61,906 bases of DNA from Verrucomicrobiia bacterium. Its GTDB lineage: Bacteria; Verrucomicrobiota; Verrucomicrobiia; Limisphaerales; UBA11358. The position numbers and the translations under genes are program-made. Location of the stretch: the NCBI GenBank assembly GCA_031290985.1, contig JARLJW010000046.1, positions 1 through 61,906 on the forward strand, given 5' to 3'. Shown in pieces: positions 1 to 9,361 of the stretch. The notes beneath the pieces are model-generated. The model was not told the origin of the DNA. It searched no databases and saw only the letters and a program-made list of their open reading frames with translations. The number at the start of each line of letters is the position of its first letter. The first letter of the stretch is position 1.

Positions 1-2
1 AC

Positions 3-650
3 AAATCCGATCCGCAAAGTGCGCCGGCCACGTTGAGCCTGGCCATGGCAAACCTGGTCTTGGCCGGGAGCGAAACCGAAATGGCAGAAGCGGTGCTGGA
101 CAAGGGCTATCACGACAACGGCCTGCTGGTGGCTTTGGCTGAACGCGGCATCCGCAGCTATATCCCTGAGCGGCGGCAAAAGACTCGGCGCTGGACAGAC
201 AAGCCCGCCGAATACGAAGCGGCCTTTCGTGCCAACCGCCGGCGCGTGCGTGGCAACAAGGGCCGGCAACTCAATCGCTGGCGCAGCGAGAGGTGCGAAC
301 GCACCTTTGCCCACACCTGTGAGACCGGCGGCGGGCGGCGGTGTTGGGTGCGCGGTCAAACCAATGTGAGCAAGGTCCATACGCTCCGCTGCGCAGCGTA
401 TAATGTGGGCTTGCTGCTGCGGAAAGCGTGGGGCATGGGCAAGCCGCGCAGCGCGGCGGCGGCGGCGGCTGGTTTTTGTGTGTTTTTGTGGCTATTAACT
501 GTGGCCAGCATATTGGTTTGCCCCACGAACTACCCGCCAATAAGTTCATGGCTGGATAAATATGGGTGGCTGCTGGTAACGACCGTAATCGCTATTAGTT
601 TTGGCCTCCTCCGCAACATTTGGAAAAACCGCCGTTTTTTAACGGGCTGA
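3..650 (+). mobile_element. IS1182-like transposase, 3' part (5' end outside window)
   Basis: The reading frame is open to the left window edge, so this is the C-terminal part of a larger gene. The segment GYHDNGLLVALAERGIRSY, then IPERRQ, and further on ERTFAHTCETGG followed by NVSKVHTLRCAAYNVGLLLRK, matches the last third of DDE transposases of the IS1182/IS5-related group, including the region with the catalytic Glu (in the RCERTF context). After the motif GMGKPR the frame continues into about 65 residues with two hydrophobic stretches (near GFCVFLWLLTVASILV and GWLLVTTVIAISFGLL). This tail is either a natural family extension or read-through into flanking DNA. No terminal inverted repeat can be identified here because the other end is missing. 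The family call is fairly safe; whether the element is active cannot be judged. Confidence 0.8.
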
Positions 651-778
651 TAGGAGGGGGATTGCGGGGATTTTTTGCATTTTCACGTTTTGCAATCATA
701 CTTTGAAATGCTAAAAGCCACTGTTTCTAGTTGCCATGGTAGTCTTCTGTTTCGCCGCTACAATTTACCAATCCGCAA

Positions 779-1114
779 TCAGGTTTTGGCATTATCAATC
801 CTCCTATCTTTTTCAACTTCCCGGATTAAATCTTTGCGAGACAAACGCTCAAAATCTCCGTCAATGCGTCCTTTTGTAAAAACCAATTCCAACCAATCGC
901 CATATTCTTTGTCTTCATGAAGCTCAAACGAATGCTCACATTTTCCGTTTTTGCTGTCGGCACTTGCCCCCCATGGGCCAAATAAGTGGAGATATTTACT
1001 ATACCCCTCTTTTGGCACATCCTTATTAGCGACTATTCCAATCGAAAGATCAATGTCCCCATGTTTTTTCTCTTGCTCCTGCAAAGCGGCGATGAATTGT
1101 TTAATTTTTATCAT
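779..1114 (-). CDS. Hypothetical soluble protein
   Basis: This is an 111-aa acidic protein with no signal peptide or membrane segment. ATG at 1114 is preferred; a TTG three codons upstream is the alternative. The N-terminus MIKIKQFIAALQEQEKKHG followed by DIDLSIGIV resembles the opening of small helix-strand proteins, but I do not recognise the family. Base composition is visibly more AT-rich than the dcw genes next door, and it lies beside a transposase fragment, which suggests recently acquired DNA. Opposite-strand frames here look less protein-like. Function unknown. Confidence 0.55.
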   Translation of the reverse strand: MIKIKQFIAALQEQEKKHGDIDLSIGIVANKDVPKEGYSKYLHLFGPWGASADSKNGKCEHSFELHEDKEYGDWLELVFTKGRIDGDFERLSRKDLIREVEKDRRIDNAKT

Positions 1115-1208
1115 ATCCGGCAAATGATTTTAAGGTTTCAGACTACATTTACTGCGTAGTAAAATTTGATAGCAATAGGCCACTTTTGCCAAGCATGAAC
1201 GGCATATT

Positions 1209-4172
1209 TTAATTCAAAACTGATTTCAAATAATGCCCCGTATGGCTCCCCGGCACCTGAATGATCTTTTCCGGCGGCCCTTCTGCCACAATCTTGCCGC
1301 CGCGTGAACCACCCTCCGGCCCGAGGTCAATGATCCAGTCCGCCGTTTTGATGACATCCAGGTTGTGCTCGATGATGACCAGCGTGTTGCCCGTATCGCG
1401 CAGCCGGAACAACACCTCCAGCAATTTCGCCACGTCATGAAAATGCAGTCCCGTCGTCGGCTCGTCCAGGATGTAGAGCGTCTGCCCGGTCGCCTTGCGC
1501 GCCAGTTCCGTGGCCAGCTTCACGCGCTGCGCCTCGCCACCGCTCAAGGTCGTCGCCTGCTGGCCGAGCCGGATGTAGCCCAGCCCCACCTGCGCCAGCG
1601 TTTCCAGCGGCGCGGAGATTTTCGGGACGGCCCGGAAAAAATCCACGCCCTCATCCACCGTCATGTCGAGGACATCGGCGATGTTCTTGCCCTTGTAGGC
1701 GATTTCCAGCGTCTCGCGGTTGTAACGCTTCCCGTTGCACGCCTCGCAGGTCACATAGACCGGCGGCAAAAAGTTCATCTCGATCTTCAAGATGCCGTCG
1801 CCCTCGCACTTCTCGCAGCGGCCGCCCTTCACGTTGAAGCTGAAGCGTCCCGCCTCATAACCGCGCACCTTCGCCGCCGGAATCTTGGCGAACAGGTCGC
1901 GGATCTGGTTGAACATCCCCGTGTACGTCGCCGGGTTGCTGCGCGGCGTGCGGCCGATGGGCGACTGGTCGATGACGATGACCTTGTCGAGGTCTTCAAA
2001 ACCCTTGAGCGCCTTGTGTTCGCCCGGACGCTCCTTCGAACCGTAAAACTTGCGGAACAAGGCGCGGCGCAGGATGTCGTCCACAAAAGTTGATTTGCCG
2101 GAACCGCTCACGCCCGTGACACAGGTGAACGTGCCGAGCGGAATCCGCACGTCGATGTTCTGCAGGTTGTTTTCGGTCGCCCCGATGATCTCCAGCCAGC
2201 CCTTTTCCTCCGTCGGCTGCACGCGCTTTTTCGGCACCGGAATGTTCAACTCGCCCGTCAGATATTGCCCGGTCAGCGATTTCGTGCAGGCCAAAATTTC
2301 CGGCAACGTGCCCGCCGCGACGAGTTCACCGCCGTGGACGCCCGCGCCTGGGCCGAGGTCCAGGATGTAATCCGCCGACCGGATGGTGTCGGCATCATGC
2401 TCGACGACGAGCACGGTGTTGCCGAGGTCGCGCAGCCCTTTCAACGTCGCCAGCAGGCGGTCATTGTCGCGCTGGTGCAAACCGATGCTCGGCTCGTCCA
2501 GCACGTACAACACGCCGACGAGCGCCGCGCCGATCTGCGTGGCCAGCCGGATGCGCTGCGCTTCGCCGCCGGATAACGTGCCGCTCTCGCGATCTAGCGT
2601 CAGGTAACCGAGGCCGACGTTTTTTAGGAAACCGAGCCGCGCCCGGATCTCCTTGATCACTTCGCCCGCGATCTTCTGCTGAAATTCCGTGAGCTTGAGC
2701 GCGATGAAAAAATCATCCGCCTTTTCCACCGACAACCCGCACACGTCCATGATGGACAGGCCGGGAATCTTGATCTTCGACCGCTTGGCCTTGAACTGCG
2801 AGGTGAACTCTTCGCCGCCCAGGGTCACGGCGAGGATTTCCGGCTTCAACCGCTTGCCACCGCAGACATCGCAGAACTGCGGACTCATGTAGGCCTTGAG
2901 GCGGTTGCGCATGAACTCGCTCTCGCTGTCCATGGCGAGCCGCTCCAGGTTCACCAGCACGCCTTCAAACGGACGGTCGATGCTGCTCACCTTGCCCCCG
3001 CGCCAGAATTTGAATTCCACATTGTCCTCGCCCGAGCCGTACATCAGCAGCTTCCGGAAATCCGCCGGCAAATCCTTGTACGGTGTTTCCAGCCCGATGT
3101 TGAAATGGCCGGCCACCGACCGCAGCATGGCCTTGTAATAGATGTTCATCCGCTTGCCCGCGCGCCGCCACGGCTGGATGGCGCTTTCGAGCGGCAGTTC
3201 CATGTCCGGCACGACCAGCGCCTCGTCAAAAATCATTTTCTGGCCGAGGCCGTGACAGACGGGGCAGGCGCCGGCGGGCGCGTTGAAGGAAAAATGTTTC
3301 GGCGTCGGCGGATCGTAGCTTTTGCCGGTCGCCGGCGAACACATCTTGTTCGAATGCAGCGTCTCAATCCAATCGGACATCTGCCCGTTGGCCGCCGCTT
3401 CCGCGGCTTTGGCCTTCGGACTCTGGGCCTTGGCCTCTTCCGGCAACTGGTGCAGCGTGAACATCACGCCGTTGCCGAGACGCAGCGCGGTTTCGGTGGA
3501 ATCGCCCAGACGGACGCGGATCTTGTCATCGATCACGAGGCGGTCAACGATGGCCTCGATGTTGTGGAACCGTTTTTTATCCAGCTTGATGCGCGCGACC
3601 TGCTCGCCCAGCTCCAGCATCTCGCCATCCACGCGCACGCGGACAAAGCCCTCGCGCGCGAGCCGTTCAAACACATCCCGGAACTCGCCCTTCTGCCGCC
3701 GGACGACGGGCGCGAGGAGCATGATTTTGGTTTTTGGCGGCAGCGCTATGATCTTGTCCACGATCTCGCTGGTGCTTTGCGTCGAGATGGGCACGCCGGT
3801 CTCCGGGCAGTGCGCCTGGCCGATGTGCGCATACAGCAGGCGGAGGTGGTCGTAAATCTCGGTGGTCGTGGCGATGATCGAGCGTGGGCTGCTGCCGGAG
3901 CTGCGCTGCTCGATGGCGATCGCCGGGGACAGGCCCTCGATGTAATCCACGTCCGGCTTCTGCATCTGGTCGAGAAACTGCCGGGCGTAGGCGGAAAGGG
4001 ATTCCACGTATTTGCGCTGGCCCTCGGCGTAGATCGTGTCGAAGGCGAGGGACGACTTGCCGCTGCCGCTCAGCCCGGTGACCACGACCAGCTTGTCGCG
4101 CGGGATCTGCAGCGTGAGGTTCTTCAGGTTGTGCTCGCGGGCGCCGCCGATGCGGATGAATTCCTTGCTCAT
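1209..4172 (-). CDS. uvrA: Excinuclease ABC subunit A (UvrA)
   Basis: This is the damage-recognition ATPase of nucleotide excision repair, which loads UvrB on damaged DNA in the cytoplasm. The start at 4172 gives [19 protein letters not shown], the conserved UvrA opening; in-frame upstream codons add 62 atypical residues. The product is about 987 aa, slightly longer than the usual 940. Walker A motifs are GLSGSGKSS (about residues 33-41) and GVSGSGKST in the second half; ABC signatures are [12 protein letters not shown] and [12 protein letters not shown]; Walker B motifs are [13 protein letters not shown] and [13 protein letters not shown]. The C-terminal zinc module is intact (CEKCEGDG and CEACNGKRY). 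In the first module the usual first CxxC reads CSPATG, so one cysteine pair is incomplete, while the partner CPVCHGLG is present. It lies 207 bp downstream of ftsZ on the same strand, possibly transcribed with it. Confidence 0.97.
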   Translation of the reverse strand: MSKEFIRIGGAREHNLKNLTLQIPRDKLVVVTGLSGSGKSSLAFDTIYAEGQRKYVESLSAYARQFLDQMQKPDVDYIEGLSPAIAIEQRSSGSSPRSIIATTTEIYDHLRLLYAHIGQAHCPETGVPISTQSTSEIVDKIIALPPKTKIMLLAPVVRRQKGEFRDVFERLAREGFVRVRVDGEMLELGEQVARIKLDKKRFHNIEAIVDRLVIDDKIRVRLGDSTETALRLGNGVMFTLHQLPEEAKAQSPKAKAAEAAANGQMSDWIETLHSNKMCSPATGKSYDPPTPKHFSFNAPAGACPVCHGLGQKMIFDEALVVPDMELPLESAIQPWRRAGKRMNIYYKAMLRSVAGHFNIGLETPYKDLPADFRKLLMYGSGEDNVEFKFWRGGKVSSIDRPFEGVLVNLERLAMDSESEFMRNRLKAYMSPQFCDVCGGKRLKPEILAVTLGGEEFTSQFKAKRSKIKIPGLSIMDVCGLSVEKADDFFIALKLTEFQQKIAGEVIKEIRARLGFLKNVGLGYLTLDRESGTLSGGEAQRIRLATQIGAALVGVLYVLDEPSIGLHQRDNDRLLATLKGLRDLGNTVLVVEHDADTIRSADYILDLGPGAGVHGGELVAAGTLPEILACTKSLTGQYLTGELNIPVPKKRVQPTEEKGWLEIIGATENNLQNIDVRIPLGTFTCVTGVSGSGKSTFVDDILRRALFRKFYGSKERPGEHKALKGFEDLDKVIVIDQSPIGRTPRSNPATYTGMFNQIRDLFAKIPAAKVRGYEAGRFSFNVKGGRCEKCEGDGILKIEMNFLPPVYVTCEACNGKRYNRETLEIAYKGKNIADVLDMTVDEGVDFFRAVPKISAPLETLAQVGLGYIRLGQQATTLSGGEAQRVKLATELARKATGQTLYILDEPTTGLHFHDVAKLLEVLFRLRDTGNTLVIIEHNLDVIKTADWIIDLGPEGGSRGGKIVAEGPPEKIIQVPGSHTGHYLKSVLN

Positions 4173-4379
4173 GTTCGTAAATTTGTCGTCGAAACGAAAA
4201 ATCACACTACGCCAAGGCCGGAAAAAAGCAAAGCCGGAGTTGCCCGCCGGCGGTTTTAATCGGAAGGCTACGCCGGGGATATTCGAGGAGGGGGATGGAT
4301 GATTGAGGATGCAGGATGGCCGATGGCAGACGCGCCGCGCCGCCGGCGGTTCGGGCATTGACAGAAACGCCCTGATTCC

Positions 4380-5600
4380 TCAATTCAGCGGGATGCCGCG
4401 ACGGATGAAGGTGGGGACGTCGAGGTCTTCGCCATGATGCAAGGTGGGCTCGCTCTTGTCGAACCGGCCCTTGGAGACGATGGTCAACGGCAGTTGCGTC
4501 TGCACGGCCTTGGCCCCGGTCCGGCGCACGCGCGACGGGCGGGCGATGACGATATCGCTTTTGCCGGCGGGGTTCGAGGTGCCGGTGCGGGCTTCCACGC
4601 GCACGGGCATGCTTGCCGGCGTCTGCCTGGCGGCGATGATGGTGACGCACAACTTGCTTTTCAGGTCCGCATCCACGGCCGCGCCCATGATGATCTGGGC
4701 GTGGCTGCACTGGCGTTTGACCTGTTCCATGACGCGGTTGACCTCCGCCATGGTCAAATCTTTCCCCGCGAGCAGGCTCACGAGGACGGCCTCGGAATCC
4801 GCAAGCGCGCGGCCTTCATCGAGCAGCGGGTGCGCCAGGATCTTTTCCACGACCTCGCGCGACCGGCCCGCGCCCGTCGCTTCGACGAACGCAAAGACGT
4901 TCTCCGCATGACGGTCGCGCAGCAGGCCGCAGAGGTCCGCAAAATGAACCTGGATGAGCCCGGGCCGCGTGAGCAACTGCCACACGCCGCGCACGCCTTC
5001 AATGAGGAAGCCGCCGGAAAAGCTGAACGTCTCCACGAGGCTGGTGTTCTCGTCGATGAGCTTGAAGATCTTCTGGCTGGGCAGGCAGACGACGCCATCC
5101 GCCGCGGCCTTCAATTGTTCGAGCGCGGTCTGCGCCTGCGCCTCGCGGCGGTTGCCTTCGCAATCGAACGGCAGCGTGACGAACGCCAGCACCAGCGCGC
5201 CCGCCTCCCGCGCCGCGCGCGCCAAAATGGGGCTGATGCCGCTGCCCGCGCCGCCGCCGAGGCCCGCAAGAATGAACACCACGCTCGCGCCTTCGCACGC
5301 GGATTTCAGCGTGGAAAACTGTTCCTCGGCCATCGCCTTGGCGCGTTCAGGGTCGCCGCCAGAACCAAGTCCGCGCAGCAGCTTGTTCTCGAGGTGGATC
5401 TTGACGGTGGCGTTGCTCGCGGCGAAACCGCTGGCATCGGTGTCGATGATGGCGGACTGGGCGGCGGCAAATTCCGGCGTGGTGAGCGCGCCGAGCAGCT
5501 TGGCGCCGGCGTTGCCGGCCCCGAAGATTTTCACGAGCGGCGCGCCGGAGGTTTCCGGGATCAACGCGTCAGCGACAGGATTTTCATTGTCAGTTGCCAT
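4380..5600 (-). CDS. ftsZ: Divergent cell-division GTPase FtsZ
   Basis: FtsZ is the tubulin homologue that forms the division ring. The start at 5600 (MATDNENP) has an AAAGG ribosome site overlapping the end of ftsA; 406 aa. Supporting features are the tubulin signature as GLGGGAGSGISP (residues 114-124), the VTLPFDCEGNRRE segment (141-153), and a C-terminal peptide DVPTFIRRGIPLN matching the FtsA-binding tail. Departures: the N-terminal glycine loop is GAGNAGAKLL rather than GxGGGGxN, and the T7 loop reads LIQVHFAD where most FtsZ have LINVDFAD. The usual Asn and first Asp are therefore Gln217 and His219; Asp222 is kept. The T7 loop completes the GTPase site of the neighbouring subunit, so hydrolysis may be altered. 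Divergent FtsZ has been reported in Verrucomicrobia. Position after ftsQ-ftsA and the tail make the identification firm. Confidence 0.93.
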   Translation of the reverse strand: MATDNENPVADALIPETSGAPLVKIFGAGNAGAKLLGALTTPEFAAAQSAIIDTDASGFAASNATVKIHLENKLLRGLGSGGDPERAKAMAEEQFSTLKSACEGASVVFILAGLGGGAGSGISPILARAAREAGALVLAFVTLPFDCEGNRREAQAQTALEQLKAAADGVVCLPSQKIFKLIDENTSLVETFSFSGGFLIEGVRGVWQLLTRPGLIQVHFADLCGLLRDRHAENVFAFVEATGAGRSREVVEKILAHPLLDEGRALADSEAVLVSLLAGKDLTMAEVNRVMEQVKRQCSHAQIIMGAAVDADLKSKLCVTIIAARQTPASMPVRVEARTGTSNPAGKSDIVIARPSRVRRTGAKAVQTQLPLTIVSKGRFDKSEPTLHHGEDLDVPTFIRRGIPLN

Positions 5601-5610
5601 AGCCAGCCTT

Positions 5611-6837
5611 TCACGAGCGATGCAAGAAACGACCAAAAGCCTGTTTGAGGCCCCCCGGGGTAAAAAGCGGACGCGCCGTGCGCTGCCGGTTCTTCAGCGA
5701 GCCATACTTGGCCAGCCCGATGGCCGCGCAAAACTCCGGCTGCTCCAGGGTGTTGGTCAGCCCGCTCACTGCGCCGGGATGGCCCAGCGTCACATTCATC
5801 TGGAACACCGTTTCCGCGAGCTTCACGATGCCCGGCACCCGCGAGCCGCCGCCGCACAGGAAAACCCCGGCGCGCAGATAATCTGTCAGGCCCGCCTGCT
5901 CCATCTCCTGCGCGATGAGCCGGAACAATTCTTCCAGCCGCACCGACATGATGCGCTGCAGGTGTTCCACATTGATGCGCTTGAGTTCGAGGCCAAGTTC
6001 GTTGGTGATGCTGATGGTCTGGCCCCTGGCCTCCTCGGTGACCTGCGCTGCGCCGTGCTCGATCTTCAATTTTTCCGCGCGGCTCAAAGGAACCTTCAAG
6101 CCGTACGCAAGGTCGTTGGAAACATGGTCGCCGCCGACCGCCAGCACGCCGGTGTGCCGGATCGCGCCGTCGGAATACACCACATATTCGGTCGTGCCGC
6201 CGCCGATGTCGATGACCAGCGCGCCGAGTTCCTTCTGGTCGCCGCTGAGCAGCGCCAGCGAGGAGGCGACACCGTTGAAAACAATCTCGTCCACCTCCAG
6301 TTGCGTGCCGCGCACCAGGCGGATGGCGTTTTGCAGGCGGTTGGCGTTGCCGTGGACGACATGCATGTCCAGTTCCAGGCGCGCGCCGAGCATCCCGACC
6401 GGGTTCGTCACGCCGTCGTGCCCGTCCACGAAGAAATGCTGGCGGACGGCATGGACCACGGTGTTCTCGGCGGGGAGGTTGATGGCCTTGGCGTTCTTGA
6501 TGACGTCCTGGACATCATCGTCGGAAATTTCCCGTTCGGCGGAGACGACGGTGTGCATGCCGCGGTTGTTGAAGCCGCGGATGTGACTCCCGCTCACACC
6601 CAGATACACGCTGCGAATCTCGACATCGGCCATCTGCTCCGCCTCGAAGACCGCCGCCCGCAGATCCTCCTCGACCTGCTCGGGGTTGATGATCTCGCCC
6701 TTGCGCACGCCGCGCGAGCGCGCTTGTCCCAGGCCGATGATGTTCAACGCGCCCTCGGCGTTCTGTTCACCCACCACGACGCAGATTTTGGAAGTGCCGA
6801 TCTCCAGGCCGACCACGATGTTGGAATCCTCAAACAT
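5611..6837 (-). CDS. ftsA: Cell-division protein FtsA
   Basis: FtsA is an actin-like ATPase that anchors FtsZ to the inner membrane. At 408 aa it has the family length. It begins NIVVGLEIGTSKICVVVGE (phosphate-1 loop), has VIDIGGGTTEYVVY (phosphate-2) near residue 205 and LCGGGSRVPGI (adenosine motif) near residue 330. The C-terminal GGLKQAFGRFLHRS is a short basic amphipathic segment, as expected for the FtsA membrane-targeting helix. The gene overlaps ftsQ by 8 bp and ends 10 bp before ftsZ, whose ribosome site lies in the ftsA end, so ftsQ-ftsA-ftsZ are probably translationally coupled. Unlike FtsZ here, FtsA shows no obvious loss of motif. Confidence 0.96.
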   Translation of the reverse strand: MFEDSNIVVGLEIGTSKICVVVGEQNAEGALNIIGLGQARSRGVRKGEIINPEQVEEDLRAAVFEAEQMADVEIRSVYLGVSGSHIRGFNNRGMHTVVSAEREISDDDVQDVIKNAKAINLPAENTVVHAVRQHFFVDGHDGVTNPVGMLGARLELDMHVVHGNANRLQNAIRLVRGTQLEVDEIVFNGVASSLALLSGDQKELGALVIDIGGGTTEYVVYSDGAIRHTGVLAVGGDHVSNDLAYGLKVPLSRAEKLKIEHGAAQVTEEARGQTISITNELGLELKRINVEHLQRIMSVRLEELFRLIAQEMEQAGLTDYLRAGVFLCGGGSRVPGIVKLAETVFQMNVTLGHPGAVSGLTNTLEQPEFCAAIGLAKYGSLKNRQRTARPLFTPGGLKQAFGRFLHRS

Positions 6838-7801
6838 TATTCCTCCGGTTCTTTAAGGGTTTTGGCTTGGGCGCCACCGCGGGTGCCGTGCTGGCGAGCA
6901 TCCACCGCACGGGCACATTGTTCGCCACCGCCAGGTCCACCGACGCAATCACCCGCTGCTGGCGCGTGCCCAAATCATAGATCTGCCGCCAGCGCCGTAG
7001 CTGCTGGTCAAAATTTTGCAGGGCGAAGGTCACCTCGCTGCCCTGCCCCGTCGAGATGATAAGCACGCCCGGCGATGAGATGTCCACCCGGCGCAGGTCC
7101 ACGAGCCCGGCCATGGGCGAATGGTCAAAGGCGGAGATCAGTTCCAGCGCGGCCTGCACATTGGCGGCTTCCGGCGCGGGCACCGGCTCGCCGAGCTTGA
7201 GCTTCACCGGGTTCAGGCCGGAGATCACCGGCAGTTGCGGGTTCAACTGCGTCACCGGCACGATGCTTTCGCGCGGGTCGAGCGGCTTCATCGCCACCGC
7301 GTTCTTGTCCAGTTGCGTGACCGCCACGGCCAGGTTGCCGTCGGGGCCGGTGCACGGCATGTTCACCTGCGCGATGGGGTTGCGCTCGGTCACCCGGATG
7401 CGCAACGTGTGCGGCAGGATCTTCTCCACCGAGGCCGTTTCGATGGCGGACTCCATTTCCAGGCTGCGCCGGACGTTCGCCAGGTCGAGTGCGAAGAGGT
7501 TCGCGCCGGGCCGCACGTTCGACCAGCGGCGGAGCTGGTCCTTCGAAATCACGCCGTCCGTCTGGATCTCCACGTTCTGGATGGCGAAATCAGGGTTGTG
7601 GTAAACAAACTTGTCGAGCAGCAGTTCGCCCGTGCGCCAGACGAGATACAGGCCGAAGAACGTGCCAAAAACCACGCACAACAGGATTGTGCCCAGCCGC
7701 ATGCGGTTCGCGCGCACCTGGTCGGAGCGCAGCTTCACGTCCAGGACGTGCGTGCGTCCCAACCGCCGGTTGCGGCTCTTATTTTCGCGTCTGAACCACA
7801 T
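6830..7801 (-). CDS. ftsQ: Cell-division protein FtsQ
   Basis: This is a bitopic inner-membrane division protein of 323 aa. A basic N-terminus (FRRENKSRNRRLGRTH) precedes a single membrane segment, LGTILLCVVFGTFFGLYLVW, around residues 37-56. A POTRA-type region follows: FAIQNVEIQTDGVISKDQLRRW, then LFALDLANVRRSLE and IETASVEKILPHTLRIRVTERNP, which is the typical FtsQ order. FtsQ links the early and late divisome through FtsL/FtsB. The gene lies 7 bp after ddl and overlaps ftsA by 8 bp. The C-terminus ends in PKPKPLKNRRNNV, a basic tail. Confidence 0.93.
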   Translation of the reverse strand: MWFRRENKSRNRRLGRTHVLDVKLRSDQVRANRMRLGTILLCVVFGTFFGLYLVWRTGELLLDKFVYHNPDFAIQNVEIQTDGVISKDQLRRWSNVRPGANLFALDLANVRRSLEMESAIETASVEKILPHTLRIRVTERNPIAQVNMPCTGPDGNLAVAVTQLDKNAVAMKPLDPRESIVPVTQLNPQLPVISGLNPVKLKLGEPVPAPEAANVQAALELISAFDHSPMAGLVDLRRVDISSPGVLIISTGQGSEVTFALQNFDQQLRRWRQIYDLGTRQQRVIASVDLAVANNVPVRWMLASTAPAVAPKPKPLKNRRNNV

Positions 7802-7808
7802 TTGATTT

Positions 7809-8711
7809 TTATTTCCGCTGCAGGGCCAGGTCGACCATCCGCTGGCACAATTCCGCGTAATTCATTCCCGCCGCCGCCGCCGCCTTCGGCAGCAGGCTGG
7901 TTTCGGTCATGCCCGGCAGCGTGTTCACTTCCAACACCACCGGCGAGCCGTCCGTCCGCACCATCACGTCCACGCGCGCATAATCACGCCCGCCGACGGC
8001 CTTGAAGGCGTCGAGCGCCGCTTCCTGGATGCGCCGCGTCGTCGCCTTGTCAAACTTGGCCGGGCAAAAATATTCCGTGGTGCCCGCCGTGTACTTGTTC
8101 TGGTAATCGTAGTTCCCCGCCTTCGGCCGCACCTCGACCACGGGCAAAATCTGGTCGCCCAAAATTCCCACCGTGGTCTCCCGCCCGATGATCTTCTCCT
8201 CGACCAGCACTTCGGTGTCGTATTTTAGCGATTCGGCCAGCGCCGGCTGCCAGTCGGCGACCTTCTCCACAAATTGCAGCCCCACACTCGATCCCTGTCG
8301 CGCCGGCTTCACCACCAGCGGCGGCTGAAAATTATCCGGCCACGTCGCCGCCGGCGAATTCACCACCAAAAAGCGCGCCGTGGGCACGCCCGCCTGCATG
8401 CACGACTGCTTCGTGAGCAGCTTGTCGAACGCGATGCGGCTCGCTTCCGCGTCACAGCCCGTGTACGGCACGCCCAGCGCATCCAACTGCTTCTGCACCG
8501 TGCCGTCCTCGCCGTACGTCCCGTGCAGCGCCAGAAAAACCACGTCCGTCTTCGGCGGCAGCACCCAGTCCGGCGTCTGCGGGTCGAGCTCATGGACGTC
8601 ATGGCCAAGCGAACGCAGCGCGTTCGCCACCGCCGCGCCGGTGCGCAACGACACTTCGCGCTCGGCGCTCGGCCCCCCGAGCATCACGGTGATGTTTAAC
8701 TTTCGGCTCAT
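7809..8711 (-). CDS. ddl: D-alanine--D-alanine ligase
   Basis: Ddl makes the D-Ala-D-Ala dipeptide that MurF adds to the peptidoglycan precursor. The 300-aa length suits the short DdlB type. Visible signatures are MLGGPSAEREVSLRTG at the N-terminus, the ATP-grasp segment LVVKPARQGSSVGLQFV, EVLVEEKIIGRETTVGIL, and the C-terminal EVNTLPGMTETSLLPK carrying the metal-binding Glu/Asn. The ATG at 8711 directly follows the toxin stop codon (TAA then ATG, no gap), so its ribosome site is inside the upstream toxin gene. Transcription from the toxin-antitoxin promoter would therefore read into ddl and the ftsQAZ genes. Confidence 0.96.
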   Translation of the reverse strand: MSRKLNITVMLGGPSAEREVSLRTGAAVANALRSLGHDVHELDPQTPDWVLPPKTDVVFLALHGTYGEDGTVQKQLDALGVPYTGCDAEASRIAFDKLLTKQSCMQAGVPTARFLVVNSPAATWPDNFQPPLVVKPARQGSSVGLQFVEKVADWQPALAESLKYDTEVLVEEKIIGRETTVGILGDQILPVVEVRPKAGNYDYQNKYTAGTTEYFCPAKFDKATTRRIQEAALDAFKAVGGRDYARVDVMVRTDGSPVVLEVNTLPGMTETSLLPKAAAAAGMNYAELCQRMVDLALQRK

Positions 8712-9119
8712 TTATTTTCGCTTTGCAAATTGTTCCAGGGCCACGGCGGTCTTGGGAAACGCCTTCAAGACCTGCTTGTTGGTCGTCACCAGCGGCACGC
8801 CCAGATCCTGCGCCAGCGCCACATACTCGCACTCGTAGGCGTCGCAATCCGAGGCCAGCACCAGCTTGAGCACCCGCTCCGTCGGCACCGAATATTCATT
8901 GGCGCCGATGTCCTTCTGCGCGTTCAGATAGGCGGCGTTGGCGTCGGTTTCCGTCAAAATCTTCCGCCGCAGATACCCCGCCAGCACGTTCCGAAACTCC
9001 GACCGCCACGCGATCGGCACGGCCCATTCGCCATCCTGCGCCTTGACCGCCTCGGCCAGCCCCGCCAGCTCGCTCGGCAGCCAGAAATAAACCAGCACGC
9101 TGTTGTCCGCCACGATCAC
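8712..9119 (-). CDS. PIN-domain toxin (VapC/FitB-like)
   Basis: This is a predicted type II toxin with a PIN-fold ribonuclease domain, 135 aa. It starts with GTG at 9119, overlapping the antitoxin stop (GTGA). PIN landmarks are VADNSVLVYFW with Asp5, the helix WRSEFRNVLAGYL with Glu41, and SDCDAYECEYVALAQDLGVPLVTTN with Asp93. The fourth acidic position, usually in VTxD, is Asn114 here, so the metal site keeps three of the four typical acids. The gene sits between antitoxin and ddl inside the dcw cluster and touches ddl without spacing. Other PIN families (FitB, MNT-linked) are possible; the small RHH partner favours FitAB/VapBC. Confidence 0.88.
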   Translation of the reverse strand: MIVADNSVLVYFWLPSELAGLAEAVKAQDGEWAVPIAWRSEFRNVLAGYLRRKILTETDANAAYLNAQKDIGANEYSVPTERVLKLVLASDCDAYECEYVALAQDLGVPLVTTNKQVLKAFPKTAVALEQFAKRK

Positions 9120-9355
9120 GCACGGCCCTCTCCCTTGAAATGCTTCAGGTCCGCCGCCGTGACCTTGAACTTGAGCGAATTGCGGAACTGGCGCGCCCGC
9201 TGGATGAGCGCCTCGTTGTCCACCGGCTGGCTCCGCACGCTGGACTCCAGCACCGCGATGGCCTCCGTGTTCAGGCTGCGCCCGTGCGTCGCGGCGCGCT
9301 TTTTCAACGCCTGGTGCGCCTCCTTCGACAGCCCCTTGATCGTGATCGTGATCAT
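9116..9355 (-). CDS. Ribbon-helix-helix antitoxin (FitA/VapB-like)
   Basis: This is a 79-aa predicted antitoxin. MITITIKGLSKEAHQALKKR is a ribbon-helix-helix DNA-binding N-terminus of the Arc/FitA type (strand, helix, then RSLNTEAIAVLESS). The C-terminal half (ALIQRARQFRNSLKFKVT) would be the toxin-binding segment. ATG at 9355 is chosen because an upstream ATG (9373) lies inside the -10 region of a good promoter. With that promoter the mRNA would be almost leaderless. Its stop overlaps the toxin start by 4 bp, as usual for such pairs. It probably represses its own promoter by binding the palindrome at 9371-9385. Confidence 0.87.
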   Translation of the reverse strand: MITITIKGLSKEAHQALKKRAATHGRSLNTEAIAVLESSVRSQPVDNEALIQRARQFRNSLKFKVTAADLKHFKGEGRA

Positions 9356-9361
9356 GCTGCA

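Noticed and set aside
1365..4259. Long plus-strand frames opposite uvrA
   Set aside because: They are mirror frames of a GC-rich gene; UvrA motifs on the minus strand are decisive.
4434..7059. Long plus-strand frames opposite ftsZ and ftsA
   Set aside because: These are GC-driven antisense frames with low-complexity Arg/Ala/His content.
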